Below are positions 28,663 through 38,880 of a stretch of 64,000 nt of DNA, piece by piece. The translations under genes were made by a program, and so were the position numbers. The DNA comes from an uncultured Pseudomonadota bacterium (GTDB lineage Bacteria > Pseudomonadota > Gammaproteobacteria > Burkholderiales > SG8-39). The stretch spans positions 62,001 through 126,000 of the forward strand of contig CAILKO010000049.1 of NCBI GenBank assembly GCA_903834835.1, written 5' to 3'. Positions within the stretch are counted from its first letter, which is position 1. Each line of letters opens with the position of its first letter. Below the pieces are notes generated by a model. That model searched no databases. It was not told the DNA's origin and was given only the letters and a program-made list of their open reading frames with translations.

Positions 28663-29841
28663 ATGGAGTTCGAGTACTGGTGGCTGCTCGGCTTTCCGCT
28701 CTTCTTCGGTCTGGGATGGCTTGCCGCGCGGGTCGACATTCGCCAGTTGATGAGCGAATCCCGGGCGCTGCCGAAGTCCTACTTCAAGGGGCTGAATTTC
28801 CTGCTGAACGAGCAGCCGGACAAGGCCATCGAAGCCTTCATCGAAGTCGTCCGGGTCGATCCGGAAACGGTTGAACTGCATTTCGCGCTGGGCAGCCTGT
28901 TCCGGCGCCGCGGGGAGCACGACCGCGCGATCCGCATGCACCGCAATCTGTTCGAGCGCGCCGACCTGCCCGCCGAGCAGCGTACCGCGGCGCTCTTCGA
29001 GCTTGGCCAGGATTATCTCAAGGCAGGTATTCTCGATCGAGCAGAGGATGCCTTCGCGCGCCTGCAGGAGGGTCCCTATGCGGTCGAGGCGCGCAGCTTT
29101 CTGCTGGAAATATTCGAGCAGGAGAAGGACTGGAAGCGCTGCATCGAAATCGCCGCCAGGCTGGCGAGCGAGACAGGCGAATCGCGCGCGAAGCAGATCT
29201 CGCAGTACCACTGCGAGCTCGCGACGACCGAGGTCACGCATTCCCGGCCGGAGGTCGCGCGGGCCGAACTTGCGGCGGCGCTCGAAGAGAATCGCAAGTC
29301 GGTCCGGGCGAGCATACTGCTCGGCGATCTGGATGCCGCCGCGGGCGAGCTTGCCGGGGCGATCGAGCACTGGAAGCGGATCGAAACACAGAATCCGGCC
29401 TACGTCGCGCTGGTTGCGCAGCGCCTGCTCGATGCCTACCGTGCAAGCGGGCGCTTGCCTGAGGGCATGACGCTGCTCACGAACTACCTCGAGCGCTATC
29501 CGTCGCTTGATCTGCTCGACACGGTGTTCCGCTACGCGCTCGAAGCGAGCGGCGCGGACGAGGCTTACCGTCTGGTGCGCGAGGAACTGCGGCGCAACCC
29601 GACACTGCTCGGGCTGGACCGTCTGCTCGAGGCGCAGATCGTCGGGGCGAGCCAGCCCGATCGCAGGCGCGATCTGGAACTCGTCAGAAACCTCGTGCAC
29701 ACCCATACCCAGCGCCTCGCACGCTATCGCTGCGAGGAGTGCGGATTCAAGGCGCGCCAGTTCCACTGGCACTGCCCGGCCTGCGGCGGCTGGGAAACCT
29801 ATCCGCCGCGGCGCACGGAGGAGTTCGAGCTTGCGCCCTGA
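28663..29841 (+). CDS. lapB: lipopolysaccharide assembly protein B (TPR, rubredoxin-like metal site)
   Basis: The 392-residue protein has an N-terminal membrane anchor (residues 1-20), a long TPR superhelix (AIEAFIEVVRVDPETVELHFALG and repeats), and a C-terminal rubredoxin-like knuckle pair CEEC and CPAC. In E. coli LapB directs FtsH to degrade LpxC and so limits LPS synthesis. ATG at 28663 is chosen because the membrane anchor follows at once. The downstream neighbours make UDP-glucuronate and heptose for LPS, which fits. Confidence 0.94.
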   Translation: MEFEYWWLLGFPLFFGLGWLAARVDIRQLMSESRALPKSYFKGLNFLLNEQPDKAIEAFIEVVRVDPETVELHFALGSLFRRRGEHDRAIRMHRNLFERADLPAEQRTAALFELGQDYLKAGILDRAEDAFARLQEGPYAVEARSFLLEIFEQEKDWKRCIEIAARLASETGESRAKQISQYHCELATTEVTHSRPEVARAELAAALEENRKSVRASILLGDLDAAAGELAGAIEHWKRIETQNPAYVALVAQRLLDAYRASGRLPEGMTLLTNYLERYPSLDLLDTVFRYALEASGADEAYRLVREELRRNPTLLGLDRLLEAQIVGASQPDRRRDLELVRNLVHTHTQRLARYRCEECGFKARQFHWHCPACGGWETYPPRRTEEFELAP

Positions 29842-29901
29842 TCCGGGCCGGGCGCGCGGTCGCCGGCGCACGCAAGACATCGTCAATTTCAGGGGAATGG
29901 T

Positions 29902-31239
29902 TTGAAGATTACGGTGGTTGGAACCGGCTACGTCGGTCTGGTGACCGGTGCCTGCCTGGCCGATGCGGGGAACCACGTGTTCTGTCTGGACGTGGACGCG
30001 AACAAGGTCGATGCGCTTAATCGCGGCGAGGTCCCGATCTTCGAGCCGGGGCTCGAGCCGATCGTCGAGCGCAACCGCAAGGCGGGGCGGATCGTGTTTT
30101 CCACCGATGTCGCTGCGAGCGTGGCGCACGGCGAGCTTCAATTGATCGCTGTGGGCACGCCGCCTGACGAGGACGGGTCGGCCGACCTGCGCCATGTGCT
30201 GGCGGCGGCGGGTGCGATCGGTCGGACGATGAGCGGTTACCGGGTGGTCGCGACCAAGTCCACGGTCCCTGTCGGCACGGCGGACAAGGTGCGCGCGGCG
30301 GTTGCCGAGGAACTCGCGCGGCGCGGTCTGCCCCCTGATTTCAGCGTCGTGTCGAATCCCGAGTTTCTCAAGGAAGGTGCGGCCGTGGAGGACTTTCAGC
30401 GCCCGGACCGCGTCGTGGTCGGGTCCGACGACGAACGTGCCACAGCGCTGCTGCGCGCGCTCTACGCGCCGTTCCAGCGCAATCACGAGCGCATCATGGT
30501 GATGAGCGTGCGCTCGGCCGAGCTGACCAAGTACGCCGCGAATGCCATGCTCGCGACCCGCATCTCGTTCATGAATGAGCTCGCCAATCTGTCCGAAGTG
30601 CTCGGCGCTGATATCGAGGAAGTGAGACGGGGCATAGGCGCCGATCCGCGCATCGGCTACCACTTCCTCTACCCGGGCGCGGGCTTCGGGGGGTCCTGCT
30701 TTCCGAAGGACGTCAAGGCGCTGCTGCGGACGGGGGCCGAGGCCGGCCGGGAGATGGCGCTGTTGAACGCCGTGGAAAAGGTGAACGAGGCGCAGAAGCA
30801 CGTGCTCGGCGAGAAGATCCGCCGCCGCTTCGGGCAGGAACTTTCGGGGCGGACTTTCGCCGTGTGGGGGCTCGCCTTCAAGCCGAACACCGACGATATG
30901 CGCGAGGCATCGAGTCGCAACCTCATCGCCGATCTTCTTGAAGCGGGCGCGTCGGTGCGCGCCTACGACCCCGTCGCCCGGGCCGAGGCGCGGCGGCTGT
31001 ATGCGGGGGAGCCCGGGGTGGTGGTGGTCGACAGTGCGTTCTCCGCGCTGGAAGGGGCCGATGCGCTGGCGATCGTCACCGAGTGGCAGGAGTTTCGCAG
31101 CCCGGACTTCGACGAAATTCATAGAGCGCTTGGCACACCGGCGATATTCGACGGCCGCAATCTTTACGACCCCGCGTCACTGCGTGCCCGCGGCTTCGAG
31201 TACTTTCCGATCGGCCGCAGGCAGGGCGGTGACGCATGA
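29902..31239 (+). CDS. ugd: UDP-glucose 6-dehydrogenase
   Basis: The 445-residue enzyme oxidises UDP-glucose to UDP-glucuronate. The NAD motif is [16 protein letters not shown] at the N-terminus and the catalytic Cys266 is in [12 protein letters not shown]. The start is a TTG: the conserved beta strand begins two residues later, and AGGGG lies 7 bases upstream, while the nearby ATG is out of frame. It overlaps the heptose kinase gene by 4 bases. Confidence 0.95.
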   Translation: MKITVVGTGYVGLVTGACLADAGNHVFCLDVDANKVDALNRGEVPIFEPGLEPIVERNRKAGRIVFSTDVAASVAHGELQLIAVGTPPDEDGSADLRHVLAAAGAIGRTMSGYRVVATKSTVPVGTADKVRAAVAEELARRGLPPDFSVVSNPEFLKEGAAVEDFQRPDRVVVGSDDERATALLRALYAPFQRNHERIMVMSVRSAELTKYAANAMLATRISFMNELANLSEVLGADIEEVRRGIGADPRIGYHFLYPGAGFGGSCFPKDVKALLRTGAEAGREMALLNAVEKVNEAQKHVLGEKIRRRFGQELSGRTFAVWGLAFKPNTDDMREASSRNLIADLLEAGASVRAYDPVARAEARRLYAGEPGVVVVDSAFSALEGADALAIVTEWQEFRSPDFDEIHRALGTPAIFDGRNLYDPASLRARGFEYFPIGRRQGGDA

Positions 31240-32159
31240 GCGCGCCCGATACCTCGCGCTCGCGCATGCTGGTGGTCGGCGATGTGATGCTCGATCGCTA
31301 CTGGTTCGGCGACGTGTCGCGCATTTCGCCCGAGGCGCCCGTGCCGGTGGTGCTGGTGAAGAGCGAAGAGGACCGTCCGGGCGGCGCTGCGAACGTGGCG
31401 CGCAACTGCGCGGCGCTCGGCGCACCGACACAGCTCCTGTCGGTGGTGGGCGAAGACGAAGCGGGCAGCGTGATCGAGCGCCTGGTGGGCGCCGAGGGCG
31501 TGCGCGCGAGCCTGCACCGCGATGCCGCGTTGCGCACCACGGTCAAGCTGCGGGTGATCGGCAGGCAGCAGCAGCTCCTGCGCGTGGACTTCGAGACCGC
31601 ACCGTCGAGCGAAGTTCTCGCGTCCAAGCTGGCGGAGTTCGAGCAGGGGCTGCCGGAGTGCGACTGCGTGATCCTGTCCGACTACGGCAAGGGCGGCCTT
31701 GCGCACATCGTGCGCATGATCGGCCTCGCGCGCGCGGCGGGCAAGCGCGTGCTGGTTGACCCGAAGGGCGAAGATTATTCCCGCTATCGCGGTGCGAGCG
31801 TGCTGACGCCGAATACTGCGGAACTGCGCGAGGTCGTCGGCAACTGGCGAGACGAGGCGGATCTCGTGCGGCGCGCGCAGGCGCTGCGGCACGATCTCGA
31901 GATCGAGGCGCTGCTGCTCACGCGCAGCGAGCAGGGCATGACGCTGTTTCATGAACGGGGGCAGCTCGACGTGCCGGCTCAGGCGCGCGAGGTGTACGAT
32001 GTCAGCGGCGCGGGCGACACCGTCATTGCAACGCTGGGCGTGATGCTTGCGGCCGGCCTGGAGATCGAAAACGCGGTGCAGATCGCGAATCGCGCGGCGG
32101 GCATCGTCGTCGGCAAGCTCGGCACCGCGGTGGCCACCAGACAGGAAGTATTCGGATAG
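31236..32159 (+). CDS. rfaE1: D-glycero-beta-D-manno-heptose-7-phosphate kinase
   Basis: The 307-residue PfkB/ribokinase-fold enzyme has [14 protein letters not shown] near residue 49 and the anion-hole motif [13 protein letters not shown] near residue 250. It phosphorylates heptose-7-phosphate in ADP-heptose synthesis. It lacks the adenylyltransferase domain fused to it in E. coli HldE, so a separate enzyme must supply that step. It sits between ugd and the heptose epimerase gene. Confidence 0.94.
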   Translation: MSAPDTSRSRMLVVGDVMLDRYWFGDVSRISPEAPVPVVLVKSEEDRPGGAANVARNCAALGAPTQLLSVVGEDEAGSVIERLVGAEGVRASLHRDAALRTTVKLRVIGRQQQLLRVDFETAPSSEVLASKLAEFEQGLPECDCVILSDYGKGGLAHIVRMIGLARAAGKRVLVDPKGEDYSRYRGASVLTPNTAELREVVGNWRDEADLVRRAQALRHDLEIEALLLTRSEQGMTLFHERGQLDVPAQAREVYDVSGAGDTVIATLGVMLAAGLEIENAVQIANRAAGIVVGKLGTAVATRQEVFG

Positions 32160-32233
32160 CGGAACGACGCGGGCAGCAGACCCGCCGGCACAGGTTGCGT
32201 ACTGCCGGCAAACACACTCATCGGACGGGCAGC

Positions 32234-33247
32234 ATGTACTACGTGGTCACCGGCGCAGCCGGTTTCATAGGATCGAGGCTGGTTCGCGCGCTGAACGCGC
32301 GCGGCATCACCGAGATCATTGCGGTGGACAACCTCGAGAAGTCGGAGAAGTTCCGCAATCTGGCGGAGCTCGAGATCGCCGATTACATAGACAAGCGCGA
32401 GTTTCTCGACCGGCTGCTCGCCGATCAGTTCGACGACGCGATCGAGGTCGTGTTCCACCAGGGGGCCTGCTCGGACACGATGGAGTCCGACGGGCGCTAC
32501 ATGATGGACAACAATTATCGCTACTCGCGCACGCTGCTCGACTGGTGTCAGGACGAGGAGGCGGCCTTCATCTATGCGTCCTCCGCCGCGGTATACGGCC
32601 CGAGCACCGTGTTTCGCGAGGAGCGCAGCTGCGAGCGGCCGCTGAACGTCTACGGCTATTCGAAGTTCCTGTTCGATCAGTACGTTCGTCGCCGCATGGA
32701 ATCGCGTCAGAGCCAGATCGCTGGATTCCGCTATTTCAATGTCTACGGGCCGAACGAGGCACACAAGGGCCGCATGGCCTCGGTCGCCTTCCACGCCTTC
32801 AACCGGTTCATGGAGCACGGCGATGTCAGCCTGTTCGTGGGTTCCGCGGGTTACGACGACGGCGAGCAGCGGCGCGATTTCGTGCATGTGGACGATGTGG
32901 TGAATGCGAACCTCTGGTTCTTCGGACGGCCGGGCGTCTCGGGCATCTTCAACTGCGGAACCGGACGGGCGCAGAGCTTCAACGACGTTGCGGTGGCAGT
33001 GATCAATACGGTGCGCGAGGCGCGCGGAGAGACGCCCATGACGCGCGAGGAGATGATGCGCGCAGGGCTGATCCGCTATGTGCCGTTCCCGCCGGCGCTG
33101 GAAGGCAAGTACCAGAGCTATACGCAGGCCGATCTTTCGAATCTCAGGGCGGCCGGATGCGATCAGGCTTTCATGAGCGTGGAGCAGGGCGTGAAGTCCT
33201 ATGTCACGCATCTCATCGAGCGGCGCGGAAGCGCAAAGCCGGGCTGA
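32234..33247 (+). CDS. rfaD: ADP-L-glycero-D-manno-heptose 6-epimerase
   Basis: The 337-residue extended SDR enzyme completes the LPS inner-core heptose donor. The NAD(P) motif is [13 protein letters not shown] at the N-terminus and the catalytic YxxxK is in [33 protein letters not shown] is family-specific. ATG at 32234 directly precedes the first strand. It is in line with the heptose kinase. Confidence 0.96.
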   Translation: MYYVVTGAAGFIGSRLVRALNARGITEIIAVDNLEKSEKFRNLAELEIADYIDKREFLDRLLADQFDDAIEVVFHQGACSDTMESDGRYMMDNNYRYSRTLLDWCQDEEAAFIYASSAAVYGPSTVFREERSCERPLNVYGYSKFLFDQYVRRRMESRQSQIAGFRYFNVYGPNEAHKGRMASVAFHAFNRFMEHGDVSLFVGSAGYDDGEQRRDFVHVDDVVNANLWFFGRPGVSGIFNCGTGRAQSFNDVAVAVINTVREARGETPMTREEMMRAGLIRYVPFPPALEGKYQSYTQADLSNLRAAGCDQAFMSVEQGVKSYVTHLIERRGSAKPG

Positions 33248-33291
33248 CCGGCGCACTGCAGAGCTGAACGGCACATCAGAGGACCGAGCGC

Positions 33292-34206
33292 ATGAGCGAA
33301 CAGAACACCTATCCGACCATCGAAGACTTCATCGGCAAGACGCCGCTGGTGCGCCTGCAGCGCCTGCCGGGCGAGCGTAATCGCGCGAACAACAACCTGA
33401 TACTCGGCAAGCTGGAAGGGAACAACCCTGCCGGCTCGGTGAAGGACCGACCCGCGATCTCCATGATCCGCGGCGCGGAACGGCGCGGCGAGATCAAGCC
33501 TGGCGACACACTGATCGAGCCGACCTCCGGCAATACCGGCATTGCGCTTGCCATGGCCGCGGCGATACGCGGCTATCGGCTGATACTGATCATGCCGGAG
33601 CATCTGTCCATCGAACGTCGCCAGACCATGCGCGCCTTCGGTGCCGAGATCGTCCTCACGCCGCAGCGCGGCGGCATGGAATCGGCGCGCGACCTCGCCG
33701 ATCAGATGGTGCGCGAGGGCAAGGGCATCATGCTCGATCAGTTTGCGAACCCGGACAATCCGCAGGCGCACTATGAAACGACGGCCCCGGAGATCTGGCG
33801 CGAGACCGGCGGTCGCATCACCCATTTCGTCTCCAGCATGGGTACCACGGGTACCATCATGGGCTGCGCGCGCTACTTCAAGGAAATGAACCCCGCGATC
33901 CAGGTCATCGGCTGTCAGCCGGACGACGGCTCGCAGATCCCGGGCATCCGCAAGTGGCCCGAGGCCTACCTGCCGAAGATCTACGACAAGGCGCGGGTGG
34001 ATCGGCTGGAGTACGTGAGTCAGGCCGATGCCGAGGACATGGCGCGCCAGCTGGCGCGCGTCGAAGGCATCTTTGCGGGCATTTCCTCGGGCGGCGCGGT
34101 GCAGGTTGCATTGCGCATCGCGGCCAGTCTGCGCGACGCGGTGATCGTGACCATCGTCTGCGACCGCGGTGATCGCTACCTTTCGACCGGAGTATTCCCG
34201 GATTGA
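33292..34206 (+). CDS. cysM: cysteine synthase B (O-acetylserine sulfhydrylase)
   Basis: The 304-residue PLP enzyme has Lys51 in NNPAGSVKDRPAISM as the PLP Lys. TSGNTGIALAM binds the substrate carboxylate and STGTTGT-like SMGTTGTIMG binds phosphate. CysM-type enzymes can use thiosulfate as well as sulfide. The stop overlaps the TTG start of the exonuclease gene. Confidence 0.95.
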   Translation: MSEQNTYPTIEDFIGKTPLVRLQRLPGERNRANNNLILGKLEGNNPAGSVKDRPAISMIRGAERRGEIKPGDTLIEPTSGNTGIALAMAAAIRGYRLILIMPEHLSIERRQTMRAFGAEIVLTPQRGGMESARDLADQMVREGKGIMLDQFANPDNPQAHYETTAPEIWRETGGRITHFVSSMGTTGTIMGCARYFKEMNPAIQVIGCQPDDGSQIPGIRKWPEAYLPKIYDKARVDRLEYVSQADAEDMARQLARVEGIFAGISSGGAVQVALRIAASLRDAVIVTIVCDRGDRYLSTGVFPD

Positions 34207-34985
34207 CACCGGTACTTGCGTTCGACATCGAGACGATTCCCGACTGCGCCGGAATCCGGCGCCTGCACGACCTTCCGGACTCCCTGACGGATGCGGAGGT
34301 TGCGGAGATCGCATTCCAGAAGCGGCGTGCGCAGAGCGGCAGCGATTTCCTGCCGCCGCACCTGCAGCGCGTGGTGGTGATCTCCTGCGTGATGCGCGAG
34401 GGCGATCAGGTGCGCATCTGGTCGATGGGCGAACCTGCGGAGGACGAGCGCGGCGCGATCCAGCGCTTCCATGACGGCATCGAGCGCTATACGCCTCAAC
34501 TCGTGTCATGGAACGGAGGCGGCTTCGACCTTCCTGTACTCAACTACCGCGGCCTCGCGGCAGGGGTGAGCGCGCCGCGCTTCTGGGACCAGGGCGAGGA
34601 CGACCGGGACTTCCGCTACAACAACTACGTATCGCGCTACCACTCGCGCCACCTCGACCTGATGGACGTGCTGGCGATGTACCAGCCGCGCAACAACGCG
34701 CCGCTCGACGAAGTCGCGCGGCTGGCCGGCTTTCCGGGGAAGATCGGCGGCCATGGCGCAGGCGTCTGGGACCAGTACCGGGCCGGCGACCTGAAGGGCA
34801 TCCGCGACTATTGCGAAGCGGACTGCGCCAATACCTATCTGCTGTTTGCGCGCTATCAGTTGCTGCGCGGTGCGTGGACACTCGAGCGCTATCGCAGCGA
34901 GTGCGCGCTGCTGCGCGCGCTGATCGAACGCAGCGGAGGGCAGCACTGGCGGGAGTTCCTGGACCGGTGGCAAGAGAACCTCTAG
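34203..34985 (+). CDS. PolB-like 3'-5' exonuclease (predicted)
   Basis: The 260-residue DnaQ-fold nuclease has ExoI in LAFDIETIPD at the N-terminus, ExoII around SWNGGGFDLPVLNYR near residue 107, and ExoIII in YCEADCANTYLLF near residue 205. These give the acidic metal residues of the DEDD group. The start is a TTG overlapping the cysM stop (TTGA), and no other in-frame start precedes ExoI. It overlaps rlmD by 19 bases. The biological substrate is unknown. Confidence 0.83.
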   Translation: MTPVLAFDIETIPDCAGIRRLHDLPDSLTDAEVAEIAFQKRRAQSGSDFLPPHLQRVVVISCVMREGDQVRIWSMGEPAEDERGAIQRFHDGIERYTPQLVSWNGGGFDLPVLNYRGLAAGVSAPRFWDQGEDDRDFRYNNYVSRYHSRHLDLMDVLAMYQPRNNAPLDEVARLAGFPGKIGGHGAGVWDQYRAGDLKGIRDYCEADCANTYLLFARYQLLRGAWTLERYRSECALLRALIERSGGQHWREFLDRWQENL

Positions 34986-36292
34986 AACTCGTCATCGACT
35001 CGCTCGACGCCGAGGGTCGCGGTGTCGCGCGCAAGGCCGACGGCAAGGTGGTGTTCGTCGAGGGCGCGCTCGCGGGCGAACGCGTGCTGGCGGAATCGGT
35101 GCGCAGCAAGTCGACCTACGAGCAGGCGCGCGCGATACGGATACTGAAGGCTTCGAGCGAGCGCCGGGAGCCGCTCTGCCGGCACTTCGAACACTGCGGC
35201 GGATGCGTGACCCAGTACGCGCAGGTACGCGCCCAGGTCGCTGCCAAGCAGCGCTGGCTGGAGGAAACCTTCGCGCGCATCGGCGAGGTGTCGCCCGGGG
35301 TGCTGCTGCCCCCGCTTTACGGCATGGAGTGGGGCTACCGCCACCGCGCCCGGCTGACCGTCCGGCATGTGGCGAAGAAGGGCGGGGCGCTGGTGGGATT
35401 CCATGAGCGGCGCTCGAGCTATGTGGTCGACATGGATTCCTGCGAAGTGCTCACACCCGCGGTGTCGGCGCTGCTCGTTCCGCTGCGCAGGCTCATCGAC
35501 AGTCTGTCGCTGCGCGCGCGGATCCCGCAGATCGAGATCGCGGTCGGTGACGAAATCACCGCGCTCGTGATCCGCAACCTGGATGCGACGACGCCCGAAG
35601 ACGACGCCGAGCTCCGACGTTTCGCTGACGAGACCGGCACCTGGATCTGGCTGCAACCCGGCGGACCTGACAGCGCCTACCCCTTCCACCCGGCGAGCGG
35701 CCCGCGCCTGGACTACGTGCTGCCGGAATTCGATCTGCGGCTTGCCTTTGCGCCCACAGAATTCACCCAGGTGAACCATGCGGTGAACCGGGCGCTCGTG
35801 TCGCGCGCGATGCGCCTGCTCGATCCGCGTCCGGGCGAGCGCATCGCCGATCTCTTCTGCGGTCTGGGCAACTTCTCGCTGCCGATCGCACGGCTGGGGG
35901 CAACCGTGCACGGCGTCGAGGGCAGCGAGGCGCTGGTTCGTCGCGCGCGCGAGAACGCCGCGGCGAACGGCCTGTCGGGGCGCGCGGGATTCTCGGTGGC
36001 AAATCTCTTTTCGGAGGAAGAGGCCTCGCTCGCGAGCCTCGGCCATTTCGACAAGCTGCTGATCGATCCGCCGCGCGACGGCGCGCTGGAAGTGATCAAG
36101 GCGTTGCCCGAGGACGGGCCGGAGCGCATCGTCTACGTCTCCTGCCATCCAGCCACGCTTGCGCGCGATGCGGGCGTGCTCGTCAATGTGAAGGGTTACC
36201 GGCTCGGCGCTGCGGGCGTGGTCAACATGTTCCCGCATACGGCGCACGTGGAGAGCATGGCGGTGTTCGAGCGTGTGCGCCCCGGCAACTGA
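34967..36292 (+). CDS. rlmD: 23S rRNA (uracil-1939-C5)-methyltransferase
   Basis: The 441-residue enzyme is of the RumA/TrmA type. A TRAM-like N-terminal domain (LELVIDSLDAEGRGVARKADGK) is followed by the iron-sulfur cysteines in CRHFEHCGGC. The SAM motif is IADLFCGLGNFSLPIA and the catalytic Cys is in IVYVSCHPATLARD. A GTG start at 34967 is inferred, with GGGAG 11 bases upstream; this places the start inside the exonuclease gene. Last gene of the long plus-strand core run. Confidence 0.93.
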   Translation: MAREPLELVIDSLDAEGRGVARKADGKVVFVEGALAGERVLAESVRSKSTYEQARAIRILKASSERREPLCRHFEHCGGCVTQYAQVRAQVAAKQRWLEETFARIGEVSPGVLLPPLYGMEWGYRHRARLTVRHVAKKGGALVGFHERRSSYVVDMDSCEVLTPAVSALLVPLRRLIDSLSLRARIPQIEIAVGDEITALVIRNLDATTPEDDAELRRFADETGTWIWLQPGGPDSAYPFHPASGPRLDYVLPEFDLRLAFAPTEFTQVNHAVNRALVSRAMRLLDPRPGERIADLFCGLGNFSLPIARLGATVHGVEGSEALVRRARENAAANGLSGRAGFSVANLFSEEEASLASLGHFDKLLIDPPRDGALEVIKALPEDGPERIVYVSCHPATLARDAGVLVNVKGYRLGAAGVVNMFPHTAHVESMAVFERVRPGN

Positions 36293-36327
36293 GTTCGGGG
36301 GCAGGAAAATCCGCAGCTCCCGGAATT

Positions 36328-36351
36328 GATGGTAACCAAAACGTTACTATC
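36328..36351. promoter_or_regulatory. palindrome copy A (TetR-like operator candidate)
   Basis: Arms GATGGTAAC and GTTACTATC are separated by a 6-base A-rich spacer, with one mismatch. It is the same motif as the sites at 39862 and 49211. It lies between the converging ends of rlmD and the YccA-like gene. Confidence 0.6.
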
Positions 36352-36365
36352 TGTTTGACCCGGGC

Positions 36366-36396
36366 AAAAAAATACGGCGCCCGAGGGCGCCGTATT
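36366..36396 (-). terminator. rho-independent terminator of the YccA-like gene
   Basis: Twelve-base arms (36371-36382 and 36385-36396) pair as a GC-rich stem with a very short loop. On the minus strand the stem is followed by a run of seven T residues. Confidence 0.92.
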
Positions 36397-36417
36397 GCAT
36401 TGCGGCAGGTGGCCCGC

Positions 36418-37128
36418 TCAGTCGCGCTCGCCGGCGAGCGAGAGCAGCAGCTGCAGCAGGCTGGCGAAGATGTTGTAGAGGCTCATGTACACGCCGGTCG
36501 CGGCCACGATGTAGTTGGTCTCGCCGCCCGTCACGATCCGGTTGAGGTCGTACATCAGGAACAGCGAGAACACCACGATGACCAGCGTCGAGATGGCCAG
36601 CGCGAGCGCGGGTATCTGCAGGAACATGTTGGCGAGCATCGCGACCAGCAGCGCGATCATGCCGACAAACAGGAACTTGCCGAGGAATGCGAGGTCGCGC
36701 TTGATGGTGGTGGCGACCACCGCCATTGCGAAAAAGATCACCGCGGTGCCGCCTGCCGCATAGCCGACCAGGGCCGCGCCGTTGCGAAGCTGCAGGGCGT
36801 AGCTGAGGATCGGTCCGAGCCACCAGCCCAGAACGCCGGTCATCAGCAGCAGCAGCACGATGCCGAGTCCACTGTCGCGGTTGGCATGGATACCCATCTG
36901 CAGGCCGAAGACCGCGGCGAGCATCACGATGCTCGCGATGATCGGATGCTGCAGGATGATGCCGCCTGTCGCCATGCCGAGGAGTGCGCCGCCAAAGGTC
37001 GGCACCATGGTCAGCGCGAGGAGCAGATAGGTATTGCGCAACACCTTCTGCGCGGCCGCGCGGTCGGCCGAGGCCAGCGTGTCGGAATAGGCGGTATTCG
37101 AATTCACGGGTTGCAGATCGGTTTGCAT
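36418..37128 (-). CDS. Bax inhibitor-1/YccA family membrane protein
   Basis: The 236-residue inner-membrane protein has a short soluble N-terminus (residues 1-32) and about seven helices. The TSxK-like entry and the C-terminal LFLMYDLNRIVTGGETNYIVAATGVYMSLYNIF block are characteristic of BI-1 proteins. E. coli YccA modulates the FtsH protease, while other members are pH-gated calcium channels. It is divergent from the GMC oxidoreductase gene and ends at its own terminator. Confidence 0.92.
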   Translation of the reverse strand: MQTDLQPVNSNTAYSDTLASADRAAAQKVLRNTYLLLALTMVPTFGGALLGMATGGIILQHPIIASIVMLAAVFGLQMGIHANRDSGLGIVLLLLMTGVLGWWLGPILSYALQLRNGAALVGYAAGGTAVIFFAMAVVATTIKRDLAFLGKFLFVGMIALLVAMLANMFLQIPALALAISTLVIVVFSLFLMYDLNRIVTGGETNYIVAATGVYMSLYNIFASLLQLLLSLAGERD

Positions 37129-37198
37129 GGCTTCTCTCTTCAGGGTGAGTAACTTGTGATAAGACTACCAGATCGGGGCGCCGGAAGAGGGGGAACGC

Positions 37199-38824
37199 AT
37201 GGCCGAGTACGACTTCATCATCGTGGGTGCGGGTTCGGCGGGTTGCGTGCTCGCAAACCGGCTGACCGAGGATCCGCAGGCACGCGTCCTGCTGCTCGAA
37301 GCGGGGCCCTGGGACCGGGACCCGTGGATCCACCTGCCGCTCGGCTGGGGTCGCATGCAGGGCCGCCCCTGGCATGACTGGGGTTACCGCGGCGACCCCG
37401 AGCCCGGTCTCGGCGGTCGACCGGTGGACTGCCCGCGCGGCAAGGTGATCGGCGGCAGTTCCTCCATCAACGCGATGTCCTGGGTGCGCGGGCACCCGGC
37501 GGATTTCGACCGCTGGGCGGCAGGCGGCCTGCCGGGGTGGTCGTATGCCGAAGTGCTGCCCTATTTCAAACGCATCGAAACCTGGTCGGGCGGCGCCTCG
37601 CGCGATCGCGGGGGAGACGGTCCACTCGGCGTCACTGCGGCGCGGTTCCAGGATCCCCTGGTGGACGCCTGGATCGAAGCGGGACGCGCGGCCGGCCATC
37701 CGGTGACCGACGATTACAACGGCGCGCAGGCCGAGGGCTTCGCGCGGGCACAGCTGAGCATCGCGGGCGGGCGTCGCGCGAGCACGGCAAGCGCCTATCT
37801 GCGCCCCGCCCTCGGCCGCGCGGGCCTGCGCGTGGAGGTCGGCGCGCAGGCGACCCGTGTGCTGCTTGAGGCAGGCAGGGCGGTGGGCATCGAATTCGTG
37901 CAGGGCGGGGTGCAGCGCAGCGCGCGTGCCACGCGCGAGGTGCTGCTCGCGGGCGGCGTGATCAACTCGCCGCAGCTTCTGATGCTCTCGGGCATCGGCG
38001 ATCCTGCGGAACTCGCGCGTCACGGTCTGCCGGTCGCGATGCCGCTCGCGGGTGTCGGCCGCAATCTGCAGGACCATGCGAGCGCGCGGCTCGGATTCCT
38101 GCGCCGCGAGCCGGGGCCTTTCCATCGCGGCATGCGCGCGGATCGCATCGCGCTCGCACTGCTGCGCGCGCAGCTCTTCGGCACGGGCTTCGCAACCGAC
38201 ATGCCGGGCGGTCACCTGGCGCTCGTGAAGACCGATCCGTCGCTTGCGGCGCCGGACATCCAGTACCTCTACACGGCCGCGCCGATCACCGCTCGGCCTT
38301 ACCTTGCGCCCTTCAAGGCGCCTTACCCGGACGCGTTCTCCTGCCACACGGTGCTGCTGCATCCGGAAAGCCGGGGTGTGCTGAGACTCGCTTCGGCCGA
38401 TCCGCTCGTGGCGCCGCGCTTCGTCCTGAATCAGTACGCGGTCGAGAAGGATCTCGCGACCCATGCCGCGGGATTCGAGCAGCTGCGCGAGATATCCCGT
38501 CTCGGGCCGCTGGCCGAATTCGTCAAATCCGAGATCGCACCCGGACCCGGCGTGCAGACGCGGGAAGAGGTCATGCACTACCTGCGCACGACGTCGATCA
38601 CGCTGCGCCATCCGCTCGGCACCTGCAAGATGGGTGCGGATGGGGATCCGGAGGCAGTGCTGGATGCGGAACTGCGCGTGCGCGGCGTGGCGGGGCTGCG
38701 CGTGGTGGATGCGGCCGCGATGCCGGATGCGGTGAGCGGCAACATCAACGCCGCCGTCGTCATGATGGCCGAGCGCGCATCGGATGCGCTGCGCGGCCGC
38801 GCGCCGCTGCCCGCGATTCGCTGA
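37199..38824 (+). CDS. GMC-family FAD oxidoreductase (choline dehydrogenase-like)
   Basis: The 541-residue flavoprotein has the FAD ADP-binding motif [16 protein letters not shown] at the N-terminus. [20 protein letters not shown] near residue 85 is GMC signature 1, and [17 protein letters not shown] near residue 250 is signature 2. The catalytic His is in [10 protein letters not shown], followed by [17 protein letters not shown] with the second active-site position Asn. It oxidises an alcohol of unknown identity. Its 3' end converges on the MDR gene with a strong stem-loop between. Confidence 0.92.
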   Translation: MAEYDFIIVGAGSAGCVLANRLTEDPQARVLLLEAGPWDRDPWIHLPLGWGRMQGRPWHDWGYRGDPEPGLGGRPVDCPRGKVIGGSSSINAMSWVRGHPADFDRWAAGGLPGWSYAEVLPYFKRIETWSGGASRDRGGDGPLGVTAARFQDPLVDAWIEAGRAAGHPVTDDYNGAQAEGFARAQLSIAGGRRASTASAYLRPALGRAGLRVEVGAQATRVLLEAGRAVGIEFVQGGVQRSARATREVLLAGGVINSPQLLMLSGIGDPAELARHGLPVAMPLAGVGRNLQDHASARLGFLRREPGPFHRGMRADRIALALLRAQLFGTGFATDMPGGHLALVKTDPSLAAPDIQYLYTAAPITARPYLAPFKAPYPDAFSCHTVLLHPESRGVLRLASADPLVAPRFVLNQYAVEKDLATHAAGFEQLREISRLGPLAEFVKSEIAPGPGVQTREEVMHYLRTTSITLRHPLGTCKMGADGDPEAVLDAELRVRGVAGLRVVDAAAMPDAVSGNINAAVVMMAERASDALRGRAPLPAIR

Positions 38825-38837
38825 AAGGATACGGCGG

Positions 38838-38872
38838 GCGATACCGGGCGCGGCAAGCGCGCCCGGTATCGC
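38838..38872. terminator. stem-loop between convergent GMC and MDR genes
   Basis: A perfect 15-bp inverted repeat (38838-38852 and 38858-38872) has a GCAAG loop and lies exactly between the two converging stops. There is no T-tract, so it may act as a transcript-end stabiliser rather than a full terminator. Confidence 0.65.
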
Positions 38873-38880
38873 CGCTGCCG

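Noticed and set aside
28648-31122. 824-codon minus-strand open frame opposite lapB and ugd
   Set aside because: The sense strand encodes LapB and Ugd with intact motifs; the antisense translation has no recognisable fold.
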